Shown in pieces: positions 1 to 9,075 of a stretch of DNA of 64,000 bases (positions are counted from its first letter, which is position 1; the number at the start of each line of letters is the position of its first letter). The notes below the pieces were generated by a model, which saw only the letters and a list, made by a program, of their open reading frames with translations, was not told the origin of the DNA and searched no databases. The position numbers and the translations under genes are program-made. This DNA comes from Anaeromassilibacillus senegalensis (lineage in GTDB: Bacteria; Bacillota; Clostridia; Oscillospirales; Acutalibacteraceae): assembly GCF_021531715.1 (NCBI RefSeq), contig NZ_JAFBIT010000001.1, positions 806,001 through 870,000 of the forward strand. Reading direction: 5' to 3'.

Positions 1-1237
1 ACAGAGTCTGAATGCGCGCGTTGACGTCCGCCGCCGTGACCTCCGGGAAGCACTCGATATACCGGAACAGCTCGCGGCTGTTGAACTCCATGGACATCAC
101 CGCATTGGCGATCACATCCGGACTGTTGAGACCCACCATATTCGCGCCGTAGAGCGCTTTCGCGCTGCGGCGCACTTCCTCCTCCGTGACACCCTCGCGC
201 TTCAATCGCCGCATTTCTTCCCGGATGGCTTCGCAGACTGCGTGCGGGTCGCCCGATTCGCCGCCGAACAACAGCGTGCCGTAGCCGATCCCCTCAAAAT
301 ACTCGTAGCTGAACGAGGCCTCGTTGATGAGCGACGCGTCGAGCAGGCGGCGGAACAGCGGCGAGCTGTCGGACGCCATAATGTCGAGCAGAATCTCCGT
401 GATTGCGAGATCCTTTTCCGTGCGGTGCTCCACCGTGACGGCTTCCTTGACGCCGAATTCAAAAAGCGGAGACGCAACGGCGAGCCGCTCCTCGATCACC
501 GGACGCACAATCGTATCCGGTTCCGGCGCGAAAACACGCTTGACCTGCACCGGTTCGCTCGTTTTCAGCATGCGGTCGCAAATCGCAAGCACCTCGTCTA
601 CATCGCATTTTCCGCAAATGCACAGCGCCATGTTGTTGAGGTTGTAAAACGTATTGTAGCAGCGGTAAAGATGCTCCGGCGTGATCTGCGCAATGCTCTC
701 CACCGTGCCTGCAATGTCGTCTTTAATCGGATGCTCGTGGTACAGCACACGCAGGAGGTTGAAGAGGACGCGCCACTGCGGGTCGTCGTCGTACATTTTG
801 ATCTCCTGTCCGATGATGCCCTGCTCCTTTTCGACGGTCTGCGCCGTAAAATACGGGGACTGGACGAAATCCAGCAAAATCTCAAGCGCCTGATCTGCTT
901 TCTCCGTGCAGGAATACAGGTAGCGCGTCGTCTCAAACGAAGTGTACGCGTTCGCCGACGCGCCGATCTGCGCATAGCGCGCAAAGGCATCGCCGTCCTC
1001 GCTTTCAAACAGCTTGTGCTCGAGGAAATGCGCGATACCTGCCGGGGTTACTTCATTTTCCGGCTCATCGCTGCGCCGGAAAGCCTTGTCGATCGAGCCG
1101 TAGCGCGTACCGAACAGCGCGTATGTGCTGCGCATCTGCGCCTTGGGATATACGAAGATCGTCAGACCGGACGGGTGCTTTACGCGCCAATAACGGTCGC
1201 CGAGCAGTTTGCTTTCTCTTATTTCCATTGTGTTCAT
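1..1237 (-). CDS. yfmH: M16 zinc peptidase-like protein, YfmH type (C-terminus cut by window edge)
   Basis: Predicted cytosolic M16 (insulinase/pitrilysin-family) peptidase; databases name this Firmicutes pair EF-P modification-associated YfmF/YfmH, and the exact substrate is not certain. The inverted zinc motif HFLEH is intact at residues 70-74, and a glutamate about 70 residues later (around E145) could be the third ligand, so this is the catalytically competent partner. The start ATG at 1237 overlaps the stop of the upstream yfmF (ATGA), with a GGGAGAGGG ribosome site, which indicates translational coupling. About 412 codons are visible; a family member has about 425-430, so only a short C-terminal piece is missing at the left edge. 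A second in-frame ATG lies at 1228. Confidence 0.87.
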   Translation of the reverse strand, partial: MNTMEIRESKLLGDRYWRVKHPSGLTIFVYPKAQMRSTYALFGTRYGSIDKAFRRSDEPENEVTPAGIAHFLEHKLFESEDGDAFARYAQIGASANAYTSFETTRYLYSCTEKADQALEILLDFVQSPYFTAQTVEKEQGIIGQEIKMYDDDPQWRVLFNLLRVLYHEHPIKDDIAGTVESIAQITPEHLYRCYNTFYNLNNMALCICGKCDVDEVLAICDRMLKTSEPVQVKRVFAPEPDTIVRPVIEERLAVASPLFEFGVKEAVTVEHRTEKDLAITEILLDIMASDSSPLFRRLLDASLINEASFSYEYFEGIGYGTLLFGGESGDPHAVCEAIREEMRRLKREGVTEEEVRRSAKALYGANMVGLNSPDVIANAVMSMEFNSRELFRYIECFPEVTAADVNARIQTL

Positions 1238-2505
1238 TCGGCCGCGCCCTCTCCCTTCAGCATATAGACCGTATCGAGTGTGACGCGTCTCGCCGCCTCG
1301 ACAATTTCATCCTTCGTCACCTGCATGATCGCTTCGGCGCAGGCTTCCGGCGTGCGCACGTCGTTCTGCAGCATACCGCCGAGCACCCAGTTTTCAATGG
1401 ACGCCGCAGAATCCGCCACCGAGTGATAGCTGTTGCTCATGGCAAGCTTTGCGTGCCGGATCTCGTCTTCGGTGATCTCACCCATCTGCATCGCGGCGAG
1501 CTCATGGAGAACCGCCTCCTCCGTGCGTTCAAGGTTCGCCGCTTCGACACCGCTCTGCACGAAGATCACGTTCTTCGGCGTATCGTGCTGCGCCGAGCAG
1601 TAATAGCACAGGCTCTGCTTTTCGCGGACATTCATGAACAGTTTGGAGCTCGGCGTGCCACCGAGAATGACCGCCATCAGTTTCGTGACAAGGCGTTCCT
1701 CCCGCGCGGTGCCGACGTGCAGACCCATGACAAGCTTTGACTGGGAAAGCTGCATCTTATCCGTCACGCGTTTCACTTCCTTCGGCGCTGGATGGAAGGC
1801 TGTTTCCGCGGTAACCGCCTCACGTGTGCCGAGCCGTTCGGCAAGACTCTGCGCAAAACGACTGTCCGCACCGTCGCCGATGGAAAACTGGCAGATTTGC
1901 GCGTGCTGCACAGCGTCTTCCCATGCAGCTTTCACGTCGGCGCGCGTCGCGCTTTGAAGCGCCTGCCGCGTACCGAAGCGCGGAACGCCCGCAGGCTCGC
2001 CGGCAAACATGATCTCCACACAGCGATTCTTCGCATAGATCGCTTTTTCGTTGAATTCGGAATCGATCGTCTCAATAAGCTGGCGCTTTTCCTGCCGGAA
2101 ACCCTCTTCCGGAAAAAGGCCGTCCTCATCCAGAAGCGGCGTGAACAGGATGCTCTCCAGAATCCCGGCAAGCTCGTTCTGCACATCCTCCCCGCCAAAT
2201 GCATAGCGGTTTGCAATGCCGGAAGCCGCAAGCGTCAGAATCTGGTTGTCACCGATGCGGCTGACGCCCGCGTGCACAGACGCACCGTAAAGCTCCGCGA
2301 GCCGTCTGCCGAACTCCGTATAATCCGGGTATTCCCGTGTGGCACGCGAGGAGACATTCGGCACAATGGCGCGGACGGCCGCCGCCTCGGGTGTTGTGAG
2401 CGGAAGCACAAGGTGTGCGGAAAGCCGCGCTGTCTTAAACTGCGGCGTACTGCACCAGAAAGACCGCAGACCGCAGTCCTCCCGATTTAAAATAGGATTC
2501 ATCAT
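1234..2505 (-). CDS. yfmF: M16 peptidase-like protein, non-catalytic YfmF type
   Basis: 423-residue M16-family protein, the non-zinc partner of the downstream gene. Where the zinc motif HxxEH should be (about residues 35-50) there is none, while the second-half signature RxxxSLCYY (REKQSLCYYCSAQ, about residue 300) is kept. In two-subunit M16 proteases one chain carries zinc and the other carries this R/Y pair, so the two products probably form one enzyme (inference). The genes overlap by 4 bp. A promoter with an extended -10 lies about 70 bp upstream. No signal peptide is seen. Confidence 0.87.
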   Translation of the reverse strand: MMNPILNREDCGLRSFWCSTPQFKTARLSAHLVLPLTTPEAAAVRAIVPNVSSRATREYPDYTEFGRRLAELYGASVHAGVSRIGDNQILTLAASGIANRYAFGGEDVQNELAGILESILFTPLLDEDGLFPEEGFRQEKRQLIETIDSEFNEKAIYAKNRCVEIMFAGEPAGVPRFGTRQALQSATRADVKAAWEDAVQHAQICQFSIGDGADSRFAQSLAERLGTREAVTAETAFHPAPKEVKRVTDKMQLSQSKLVMGLHVGTAREERLVTKLMAVILGGTPSSKLFMNVREKQSLCYYCSAQHDTPKNVIFVQSGVEAANLERTEEAVLHELAAMQMGEITEDEIRHAKLAMSNSYHSVADSAASIENWVLGGMLQNDVRTPEACAEAIMQVTKDEIVEAARRVTLDTVYMLKGEGAAE

Positions 2506-2575
2506 TGGAATCTGCCCTTCTTGTCAAATTAACGCATTGTAAGCATATCTGCATAAATATGCTATTTTACAGTGT

Positions 2576-2604
2576 ATTATACCACATGCCATTTCATTTT
2601 AAAA
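2576..2604 (-). promoter_or_regulatory. Probable sigmaA promoter for yfmF-yfmH
   Basis: On the minus strand a perfect TATAAT (2576-2581) is preceded by TGG, giving an extended -10 (TGnTATAAT). The -35 box 17 bp upstream is weak (TTTTAA). The implied 5' leader is about 65 nt and contains a perfect 7-bp inverted repeat, AGCATAT/ATATGCT, at 2542-2563, of unknown role. Confidence 0.5.
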
Positions 2605-2710
2605 GACAAAGAGCGCCGAATTCAATAAAAATTTGCAAATTCAAGGTGTACAAGCGCATCGTAAAGTCATCATGCTTTACGCTCGCGTGTAAAGCCACCT
2701 GCATTTACAG

Positions 2711-2743
2711 ACAAAAGCAGGATACCGCTGAAGCGATACCCTG
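2711..2743 (-). terminator. Rho-independent terminator of the GH30 gene
   Basis: Minus-strand stem CAGGGTATCGCT / AGCGGTATCCTG (12 bp with two G-U pairs, 2-nt loop) followed by CTTTTGT, 18 bp after the GH30 stop codon. Confidence 0.7.
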
Positions 2744-2760
2744 CATAAGCTTTGCATGAT

Positions 2761-4086
2761 TTACAGAAGAACGGTATTGACAGACTCGCGGAGCACCCAG
2801 AGCGCGACGGTCTTGCCGTCGATCTCGAGATTCAGGCCGGAATCAAACTCTTCCGTATTGGAAACCGTGACGACCGTTGTACCGTCCGGATTGCGGAACG
2901 CTGCCACAGCGAAATTGTTCGGTACCGCTGAGGTGTCCACGATAAGGCGTTTTGCGCCGCGCTGGATATACTTGGAGAAATGAACGAGCGCCTTATATTC
3001 TTCGGACGGCGTGATGCGCTTGCCATCCCGACTGATCTCTACCGCGCCGCGCGCCGCGAACGGTCCGATATTCGGATAGCCGAATTCGTCGAGCGCCAGG
3101 TTCCACAGTGTGATGGACTGGATGCCGTTCTGAAGCGCCGAGATGAAGCTCTGGCCATATTGGCCGAGATTGAGCCGCGGGCGCGGGCTGTTTAGGCTGA
3201 AGCCGTGCATATTGATGATGCATTTGCCCTCGGTCCAGTGGTTTTCACATTCCGGGTGCTGCCTTCTGAAATAGCCCACCTGCTCAGCATAGCCTTCATA
3301 CGGATGCCAGGCGATACCGGCGCACGCTGCCTTCGTCTCCGGATCGTCCATTTGGAAAACCGCGCGATGCCACATGACAAAGTTGTGGTCGATCAGCCAG
3401 ATCTTGACGTCGCGGAATTCCTCGTTTTCGTCGAGCAGGCGGCGCAGTTTCTTCGCGAATTTCATTTCCGTCTCCGGATGCCACAGGCATGCAGGCATAC
3501 GGCTGCTCTGGTCGGTTTCCGACTCGTTCTGCGGCGTAAGCGCTTGAATCTTGATGCCGTTTTTCAGATAATACTGCAGAAACTTTAGGTAGTAAAGCGC
3601 GTAGGCATCGAGATACTTGTCGAGCATCCAGCCACCCTGCATCGCCTTGGAGCTCTTCATCCATCCCGGCGGCGACCACGGCGAGGAGAACAGGTAGAGA
3701 TCCGGGTTCTCCGCCATCGCTTCTTTGACAACCGGAATGATATCCTTGTCGTCGTGTGAAGCATCAAAATGTTCCATGTTCATGTCTTCCGGTACAGGCG
3801 CAAAATGATACTCGACGCCCGCATAGTCGCTCGAGCCGACACAAAGACGCGTCACGGAGAAATTGCTCTCCTCAGGCGAATAGACTGCATGCAGCAGCTT
3901 TTTGCGATCCTCCGGGGACAGGCGGTTCAGCATGATGCATGACGCGTCGGTGAGCGCCGCGCCGAAGCCGAGGATCTCCTGATCCGTTTCCTCTGTGATT
4001 TTTGCAATCGGTCCACGCGCCTGCTCCACGCAGTGAATCCCGCGCTCCTCAAGCGTACAGCCGGGATTTGTTGTGACCATTTTCAT
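2761..4086 (-). CDS. Glycoside hydrolase family 30 (glucosylceramidase-like)
   Basis: 441-residue GH30 enzyme, a retaining beta-glycosidase (beta-glucosidase, beta-1,6-glucanase or glucosylceramidase type; substrate not decidable here). The (beta/alpha)8 landmarks are in order: GFGAALTDAS (about 41-50), SSPWSPPGWMK (about 134-144), acid/base glutamate in TPQNES (E188) and nucleophile in HWTEGK (E286), then a small C-terminal beta domain. No signal peptide, so probably cytosolic and acting on imported oligosaccharides or glycosides (inference). Start chosen at ATG 4086 because GGAGGA lies 6 nt upstream; an in-frame TTG 15 nt earlier would lie on that ribosome site. It has its own promoter and terminator and is therefore monocistronic. 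Confidence 0.9.
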   Translation of the reverse strand: MKMVTTNPGCTLEERGIHCVEQARGPIAKITEETDQEILGFGAALTDASCIMLNRLSPEDRKKLLHAVYSPEESNFSVTRLCVGSSDYAGVEYHFAPVPEDMNMEHFDASHDDKDIIPVVKEAMAENPDLYLFSSPWSPPGWMKSSKAMQGGWMLDKYLDAYALYYLKFLQYYLKNGIKIQALTPQNESETDQSSRMPACLWHPETEMKFAKKLRRLLDENEEFRDVKIWLIDHNFVMWHRAVFQMDDPETKAACAGIAWHPYEGYAEQVGYFRRQHPECENHWTEGKCIINMHGFSLNSPRPRLNLGQYGQSFISALQNGIQSITLWNLALDEFGYPNIGPFAARGAVEISRDGKRITPSEEYKALVHFSKYIQRGAKRLIVDTSAVPNNFAVAAFRNPDGTTVVTVSNTEEFDSGLNLEIDGKTVALWVLRESVNTVLL

Positions 4087-4135
4087 AATACAATCCTCCA
4101 ATCTGAGATGTGGCTTTCCAAATCAGCCCATTTTG

Positions 4136-4165
4136 ACTATATCACCTGTCGGGATAAAAAGTCAA
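4136..4165 (-). promoter_or_regulatory. SigmaA promoter of the GH30 gene
   Basis: Minus-strand TTGACT (4160-4165), 18 bp, TATAGT (4136-4141), about 50 bp upstream of the chosen start. Confidence 0.65.
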
Positions 4166-4210
4166 CCCATACAGAAAAACGCTTAGAATATTCCGGAAAA
4201 TCGTATCATT

Positions 4211-5290
4211 TTACGGATTGTAAGCGGCTTCAAACTGTTCGATCCCTTTGTAGCTGCATAATGAGAGACCGGCTTTTTCATATTCTCCGCAATACGCAGA
4301 GAGTACGGCATCAAACGCTTTGGCTGTCTTTCCAAGATCAGCAGGGTCAAAACAGGCGATGGCGTCGTGATGCACCATGTCGAATTCACCTGCAAGATCA
4401 TCAAAAAACGATTGCAGGCTGCAGACCGCCATCAGCGCTGCATGCGCATTTCCGTTCTCTGCAGCTTCATAGATCTTCCCACGCCAGTTGGAAATCATTT
4501 CCTCAAGCGTGCCGCGCAGATCGTCAGCGCCCGGCGCTGGCTTTTCTGCAGGTACGATCATTCGGACACGCGAGAAGCAGTCATCTGTCGCACGTAGCAG
4601 TGCATCGGCTACAGCGCGCAGACCGTCGATACCGTCCGCATGTACAAGACGATCCGCGAGTGTCTCAAATCCCAGCGGCACATCGTGCATCCCGGAAAAT
4701 TCCTCAAAAACACGCTTGACGCCGAGGTGGAAATACCGTTTATTCAGCAGGCAGACCGCGTTTTCCATGTGGTACAACAGCTCGGCACCGTGCGCGCGGC
4801 ATACAGAAACAGTTTCGCCGCGCATCAGCCTTGCATACGCGCGCTCCGCTTCCCCGAATTCCCTCTCTGCGCGCAGCAAATCTTCGGCGCACATGGGCTG
4901 CTCGAGGATGCGGCGCACATTTTCCCGCAGTTTTTCAAGCCGCATGCGATCGGCTTCATGCGGACAGTAAACAATTTTGGAATCCATCAGCTTTGCAATA
5001 TGCGGCGATGCATACGCGGCGTCTGCTTCAAGGCTTTCCCATGTCGTGCAGTACAGGTCAAATCCGACGCCGTCGAGCACGAAGCCGTTCGAAAGTACCC
5101 AGCCGCGGTCATCGTTGATGAGAATCAACAGATCGAGATCCGACTTTTCATGACAGTCTCCGGTACAGAACGACCCGTAAACGCCGATCATGGCGAGCGC
5201 TCCGGGACACTCGCGCTCCGCTTTTCGGATCACCGCCTCAATGATTCTCTGATTTCTCTCTTCCAGCTTCTGCAACATTCTTTTATCCAT
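4211..5290 (-). CDS. Nucleotidyltransferase-fold protein with helical C-terminal region
   Basis: 359 residues. The N-terminal third has the polymerase-beta/minimal nucleotidyltransferase signature GSFCTGDCHEKSDLDLL (about residues 44-60), i.e. GSx..G..SDxDL, with the paired catalytic aspartates. The remainder is mainly helical, with Asp/Glu and His clusters; it resembles the C-terminal helical domain of kanamycin/lincosamide-type nucleotidyltransferases or a HEPN-like bundle, but I cannot name a subfamily. It may transfer a nucleotide to a small molecule or a protein. Start ATG 5290 follows GAGGAGGA. It has its own promoter (TTGCCG-17-TACAAT) and is separated by a terminator from the upstream acyl-CoA synthetase gene. 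No toxin/antitoxin partner is adjacent. Confidence 0.7.
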   Translation of the reverse strand: MDKRMLQKLEERNQRIIEAVIRKAERECPGALAMIGVYGSFCTGDCHEKSDLDLLILINDDRGWVLSNGFVLDGVGFDLYCTTWESLEADAAYASPHIAKLMDSKIVYCPHEADRMRLEKLRENVRRILEQPMCAEDLLRAEREFGEAERAYARLMRGETVSVCRAHGAELLYHMENAVCLLNKRYFHLGVKRVFEEFSGMHDVPLGFETLADRLVHADGIDGLRAVADALLRATDDCFSRVRMIVPAEKPAPGADDLRGTLEEMISNWRGKIYEAAENGNAHAALMAVCSLQSFFDDLAGEFDMVHHDAIACFDPADLGKTAKAFDAVLSAYCGEYEKAGLSLCSYKGIEQFEAAYNP

Positions 5291-5316
5291 ATGTCCATTC
5301 CTCCTCTTTAACTCTC

Positions 5317-5345
5317 ATTGTACACAACATGGAGCGCGTCGGCAA
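5317..5345 (-). promoter_or_regulatory. SigmaA promoter of the nucleotidyltransferase gene
   Basis: Minus-strand TTGCCG (5340-5345), 17 bp, TACAAT (5317-5322), between the upstream terminator and the GAGGAGGA ribosome site. Confidence 0.55.
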
Positions 5346-5373
5346 GCCGAGATTCGTTTTTTTCGCTCTATGC

Positions 5374-5404
5374 AAAAACCGCCGGTATGCAGCCGACGGT
5401 TTTG
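5374..5404 (-). terminator. Terminator of the acyl-CoA synthetase operon
   Basis: Minus-strand stem ACCGTCGG / CCGGCGGT (8 bp with one mismatch/wobble, 7-nt loop) followed by TTTTTGC, about 10 bp after the stop codon. Confidence 0.75.
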
Positions 5405-5413
5405 TTTTGCTCT

Positions 5414-7075
5414 TTACTTTTCGTCCGCCTTGCGGATCTGGGCGCGTTTGATCTTACCACCGAGTGTCTTCGGAAGCTCTTTGACATACTCGATAACGCG
5501 CGGATACTTATACGGTGCTGTGACCCGCTTCACATGGTTCTGCAGCTCCTTTGTGAGCTCCGGCGTGCCGGTGTAGCCCTCAGCAAGCACAACGGTCGCC
5601 TTGACGACCTGACCGCGGATCGGATCCGGCGCACCAGTGATCGCGCATTCGACGACAGCCGGATGCTCGAGCATTGCGGATTCGACCTCGAACGGCCCGA
5701 TGCGGTATCCGGAGCACTTAATGACGTCGTCGTTGCGGCCGACAAACCAGTAGTAGCCCTTGCTGTCACGCCATGCGACGTCGCCCGTGTCGTAATACTT
5801 GCCGCCAAGCTTATCCTCGGTCATTTCCGGATTGTTGTAATAGCCCGTAAACAGACCGACCGGCGGGTTGTTTTTAACATCCATAATGGCGATGGTGCCC
5901 TCGTCGCCGTCTTCACAGACATTGCCCTCGCTGTCGACAAGCTGAATGTCAAACAGCGGAGAGGGCTTACCGGTGGAACCGGGAATCGGCTTGATCCACG
6001 GGAAGTTTGCAATCAGAACGGGGCCCTCGGACTGTCCAAAGCCCTCGCAGAGCTCGAGACCGGTCAGCGTACGCCATTTCTTAAAGACCTCGGGGTTCAG
6101 CGGCTCACCCGCGATGCAGCAGCGGTGGATGCTCGAAAGATCGAACTTTGTGACATCCTCCTGCAGCATGAAGCGGAACATGGTCGGCGGTGCGCAGAAG
6201 GTCGTGATCTTGTACTTGGAGATTTTCTCCAGAAGGTGGAGCGGGACGAACTTATCCATATCATAGCCGAAAATAACGGCGCCGCAGATCCACTGGCCGT
6301 AGATCTTGCCCCAGCCGAATTTCGCCCAGCCGGAATCCGAAACACTCATGTGCAGCTTGTTTTCCTCGACGCACTGCCAGTATTTCGCCGTGATGATGTG
6401 ACCAAGCGGATAGGCAAAATTGTGCTGCACCATCTTCGGCATGCCGGTGGTACCGGAGGTGAAATAAACGAGCATGATATCGTCCCAGCGGGTTGCCTCC
6501 TCGCCAGTCGGGCGCTCAAAGGTATCCGGGAATTTCGCGATCTCATCATTGAGATTGAGCCAGCCCGCGCGGCGGTCAACCACCATAACCTTGTTCTGCA
6601 ACGACGGCACATCGCCCTCCGCCGCTTCGATCTGATTGATGACAAAATCGTCGTTGACGCAGACAATGGTGTGCACGGACGCGGAGTTGCCGCGGTATAC
6701 AATATCCTTCTTCGTGAGCTGGAGCGAGCCAGGGATCAGAACCGCGCCGAGCTTGTGCAGCGCCGTCGCGCAGATCCAATACTCCCATCTGCGGCGGAGA
6801 ATCAGCATAACAACTGTGCCCTTTTTGATGCCGATGCTTTTGAAGAAATTCGCCGTCTGATTCGAAAGCTTCTTAATATCCGTGAAGGTGAAGATCTTTT
6901 CATGGTCGTGGTCATCACACCAGACGAGCGCCTTCTTCTCCGGCTCGCTGTCCGCCCATGCGTCCACAATATCGAAACCGAAGTTGAAATCCTCCGGTAC
7001 ATTCACTTTATAGTTTGCCTTGAAATCCTCGTAGGAATCAAATTCGATACGAGGCAAAAAACGATCCAGTAACAT
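5414..7075 (-). CDS. AMP-forming acyl-CoA synthetase
   Basis: 553-residue ANL-superfamily enzyme activating a carboxylic acid to acyl-CoA through an acyl-adenylate. Seen: P-loop-like YFTSGTTGMPK (about 195-205), GFGQSEGP (aromatic/adenine region), the hinge YDTGDVAWRD and GRNDDVIKCSGYRIGPFE, and the C-terminal catalytic lysine in LPKTLGGKIKR. Length and motifs fit the medium-chain acyl-CoA or acetyl-CoA synthetase group; the chain length of the substrate is not decidable from sequence. It lies 48 bp downstream of an XRE-cupin regulator in the same direction and shares its promoter, a pairing common in Clostridia that suggests control by the substrate or its CoA ester (inference). Start ATG 7075. 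Confidence 0.92.
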   Translation of the reverse strand: MLLDRFLPRIEFDSYEDFKANYKVNVPEDFNFGFDIVDAWADSEPEKKALVWCDDHDHEKIFTFTDIKKLSNQTANFFKSIGIKKGTVVMLILRRRWEYWICATALHKLGAVLIPGSLQLTKKDIVYRGNSASVHTIVCVNDDFVINQIEAAEGDVPSLQNKVMVVDRRAGWLNLNDEIAKFPDTFERPTGEEATRWDDIMLVYFTSGTTGMPKMVQHNFAYPLGHIITAKYWQCVEENKLHMSVSDSGWAKFGWGKIYGQWICGAVIFGYDMDKFVPLHLLEKISKYKITTFCAPPTMFRFMLQEDVTKFDLSSIHRCCIAGEPLNPEVFKKWRTLTGLELCEGFGQSEGPVLIANFPWIKPIPGSTGKPSPLFDIQLVDSEGNVCEDGDEGTIAIMDVKNNPPVGLFTGYYNNPEMTEDKLGGKYYDTGDVAWRDSKGYYWFVGRNDDVIKCSGYRIGPFEVESAMLEHPAVVECAITGAPDPIRGQVVKATVVLAEGYTGTPELTKELQNHVKRVTAPYKYPRVIEYVKELPKTLGGKIKRAQIRKADEK

Positions 7076-7123
7076 AGTTCAACTTCCCTTTTATATTTTC
7101 AGAATATCCTGCGCAGAGTCCCT

Positions 7124-7675
7124 TTATTCCGCGATAACCGTCAGGAAGCGCGCCTTGACGTCGCCGCCGCACTTCTGGCCGTGCGGCTTGGTCGGATTGA
7201 AATAAATGGAGTCGCCTGCCGTAAGCTTAAACTCCTCGCCATCGTAGTTGACGATGACCGTACCCTCGAGAACAAGGTTGAATTCCTGTCCACTGTGCGT
7301 GATGAGGCCCGCAGGCTCATCCGTCGGCTCCAGCGTGACGAGCAGCGGCTGCATGACCTTGCCATAATAGCGGTAAGCCAGATCCTCAAAATAATACTCC
7401 GGATTGCGGTTGACAACCTTGCCCTTTCCGCGCCGAACAATATGATAGCTGTCGAGCTTCGCCGGTACACCCGTGACGATCTCCGTAAAATCTACGCCAA
7501 ACTTGTTGGCGACAGCATAAATAACGCTGATCGGAATATCTTTTCCGTTTTCCTCATAGCTGCGGTATACTTCCGGATCGATGGACAGCTCGGCGGCCAA
7601 CTGCTCAACCGTGTAGTCGCTGACCTCGCGCAGCTCGCGGAGTCTTGCCGAAATTTCGTTAAAATCATTGGACAA
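7124..7675 (-). CDS. XRE-family transcriptional regulator with C-terminal cupin
   Basis: 183 residues: an N-terminal helix-turn-helix (about 8-65; TVEQLAAELSIDPEVYRSYE) and a C-terminal single-domain cupin (about 110-180; GQEFNLVLEGTVIVNYDGEE and the second motif FNPTKPHGQK). This architecture is a small-molecule-sensing regulator, here first in an operon with the acyl-CoA synthetase, so a fatty-acid-type ligand is likely (inference). The start is a TTG at 7675, with GGGGGAA about 9 nt upstream; no ATG fits the reading frame near it. A strong promoter lies directly upstream. Confidence 0.88.
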   Translation of the reverse strand: MSNDFNEISARLRELREVSDYTVEQLAAELSIDPEVYRSYEENGKDIPISVIYAVANKFGVDFTEIVTGVPAKLDSYHIVRRGKGKVVNRNPEYYFEDLAYRYYGKVMQPLLVTLEPTDEPAGLITHSGQEFNLVLEGTVIVNYDGEEFKLTAGDSIYFNPTKPHGQKCGGDVKARFLTVIAE

Positions 7676-7708
7676 AGTCGTGTTCCCCCTTATGTGGATT
7701 TGAGAATT

Positions 7709-7737
7709 ATTATAGCATGATCAAAACGGCTGTGCAA
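7709..7737 (-). promoter_or_regulatory. SigmaA promoter of the XRE-cupin/acyl-CoA synthetase operon
   Basis: Minus-strand TTGCAC (7732-7737), 17 bp, perfect TATAAT (7709-7714), about 34 bp upstream of the TTG start. Confidence 0.75.
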
Positions 7738-7770
7738 GCAAAATTTTGTCTGTTACCATCGCAAAGCGTC

Positions 7771-9036
7771 TCATTTTGTCAGCGCATCGATTGCAACCTT
7801 GGCATTGGCCATCTCGGCTTTTGCTTCTTCCGCTTCAAAGTAATCGACTGCATACAGGAGGACGCCGTCCGCTCCTGTCTCCTCTGCGCGCTCAATCTGC
7901 CGCGCGATGGTATCCGTCGTATTGAGCCATGTGCCGTTGTCTGCGTCTGTCCCTGCCTTATAGACGGCGAGGCCGATGTACAGGCGTACCGAATCGAGAC
8001 GCTCCATTTCATTCCAGTCCTCAAGCGCAGTTTCAAACGGCAGCGCTTCGTTTTCAAAGCTGTAATAGAGCTGCGGACAGATATAATCGATATAGCCGCT
8101 CTGCGCGCACCATGTGTAGACGTCCGCATTGATCTTCTCGTTGTTTTGAAGATTGCCCTGCGGCGAGATGCCGAATTCCACTTCCGACGCCGTCTGCTTG
8201 ATGCGGTGGTACACCGTCGCGATCAAAGCGTTGATATTCGCTGTACGCCACTCGTGCAGCGGCAGCGGCTCCTCCGTCTCATTCACATACGCTGCATACT
8301 GATTCGCGTCGATTGTTTCATCATCGGTCGGATAGAAGTAATCGTCGAAGTGAATGCCGTCCACGTCGTAGTTCTGTGCGATTTCCGCAGCGCTGTCCGC
8401 AATGCGCCCGCGGATATATGCGCTTGCGGGGTTGTAATAAATGCCGCCGTCGTACTCCATAAAATAAAACGGGTTTTCCTCACGGTTCTGCATGTAGAAG
8501 CCGTCCTCAGAAAGCGTACCGGGCGTGGAGGCTGTCGCGATGCGCAACGGGTTGATCCACGCGTGAAACGCCATACCATTTTCGTGCGCCTTTTCCACCA
8601 TATATGCAAGCGGGTCATAACCGGGATCTTTCCCCTGTGTGCCGGTCAGGATATGCGACCAGGGCTCATATTCCGAAGGATAAAAACTGTCCGCAAACGG
8701 GCGCACATGGACAAAGACGGCGTTGACACCCATCGCCTTTGCGCTTTCAAGCTTTGCGTCATAATTCGCCTTGAACGCATCCTCCGTCTTTTCCGCTGTG
8801 GAGAGCGACATATATGGGATCCAGACACCGACGAGCGTTTCCCGCTCCTGCACGGGTTCTGCGGCGGCCTCAGCAGCTTCTGACTCCGGCGGCGCGGTCT
8901 GCACGGCGACGCTTTCCGAAACCTCCTGCATTTTCCGTACTTCTCCGCTGTGGCCGCTGCGCCAGACAGCGAGCAGAACGACCAGCGCCAAAATCACGAG
9001 CGCTGCAATATAATGATTACGTTTCAGTACCAGCAT
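7771..9036 (-). CDS. Membrane-anchored GHL10/DUF187 family glycoside hydrolase-like protein
   Basis: 421 residues. An N-terminal hydrophobic segment (about 9-24) after KRNH acts as an anchor or uncleaved signal, so the catalytic part faces outside. The core matches the DUF187/GHL10 family of TIM-barrel proteins: GVWIPYMSLS (about 70), AKAMGVNAVFVHVRPF (about 100), HAWINPLRIA, DGIHFDDYFYP and SGYIDYICPQLYYS. These are thought to act on cell-wall or extracellular glycans; the substrate is unknown. Start ATG 9036 follows GAAAGGAAAAG. It is divergent from the DUF1294 gene. Confidence 0.87.
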   Translation of the reverse strand: MLVLKRNHYIAALVILALVVLLAVWRSGHSGEVRKMQEVSESVAVQTAPPESEAAEAAAEPVQERETLVGVWIPYMSLSTAEKTEDAFKANYDAKLESAKAMGVNAVFVHVRPFADSFYPSEYEPWSHILTGTQGKDPGYDPLAYMVEKAHENGMAFHAWINPLRIATASTPGTLSEDGFYMQNREENPFYFMEYDGGIYYNPASAYIRGRIADSAAEIAQNYDVDGIHFDDYFYPTDDETIDANQYAAYVNETEEPLPLHEWRTANINALIATVYHRIKQTASEVEFGISPQGNLQNNEKINADVYTWCAQSGYIDYICPQLYYSFENEALPFETALEDWNEMERLDSVRLYIGLAVYKAGTDADNGTWLNTTDTIARQIERAEETGADGVLLYAVDYFEAEEAKAEMANAKVAIDALTK

Positions 9037-9075
9037 AAAATTCTTTTCCTTTCTCCGGCTGATGCGCGGGATCGC

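Noticed and set aside
5318-7072. 584-codon plus-strand frame opposite the acyl-CoA synthetase
   Set aside because: Antisense shadow; no ribosome site or motif, and the minus-strand gene has full ANL motifs.
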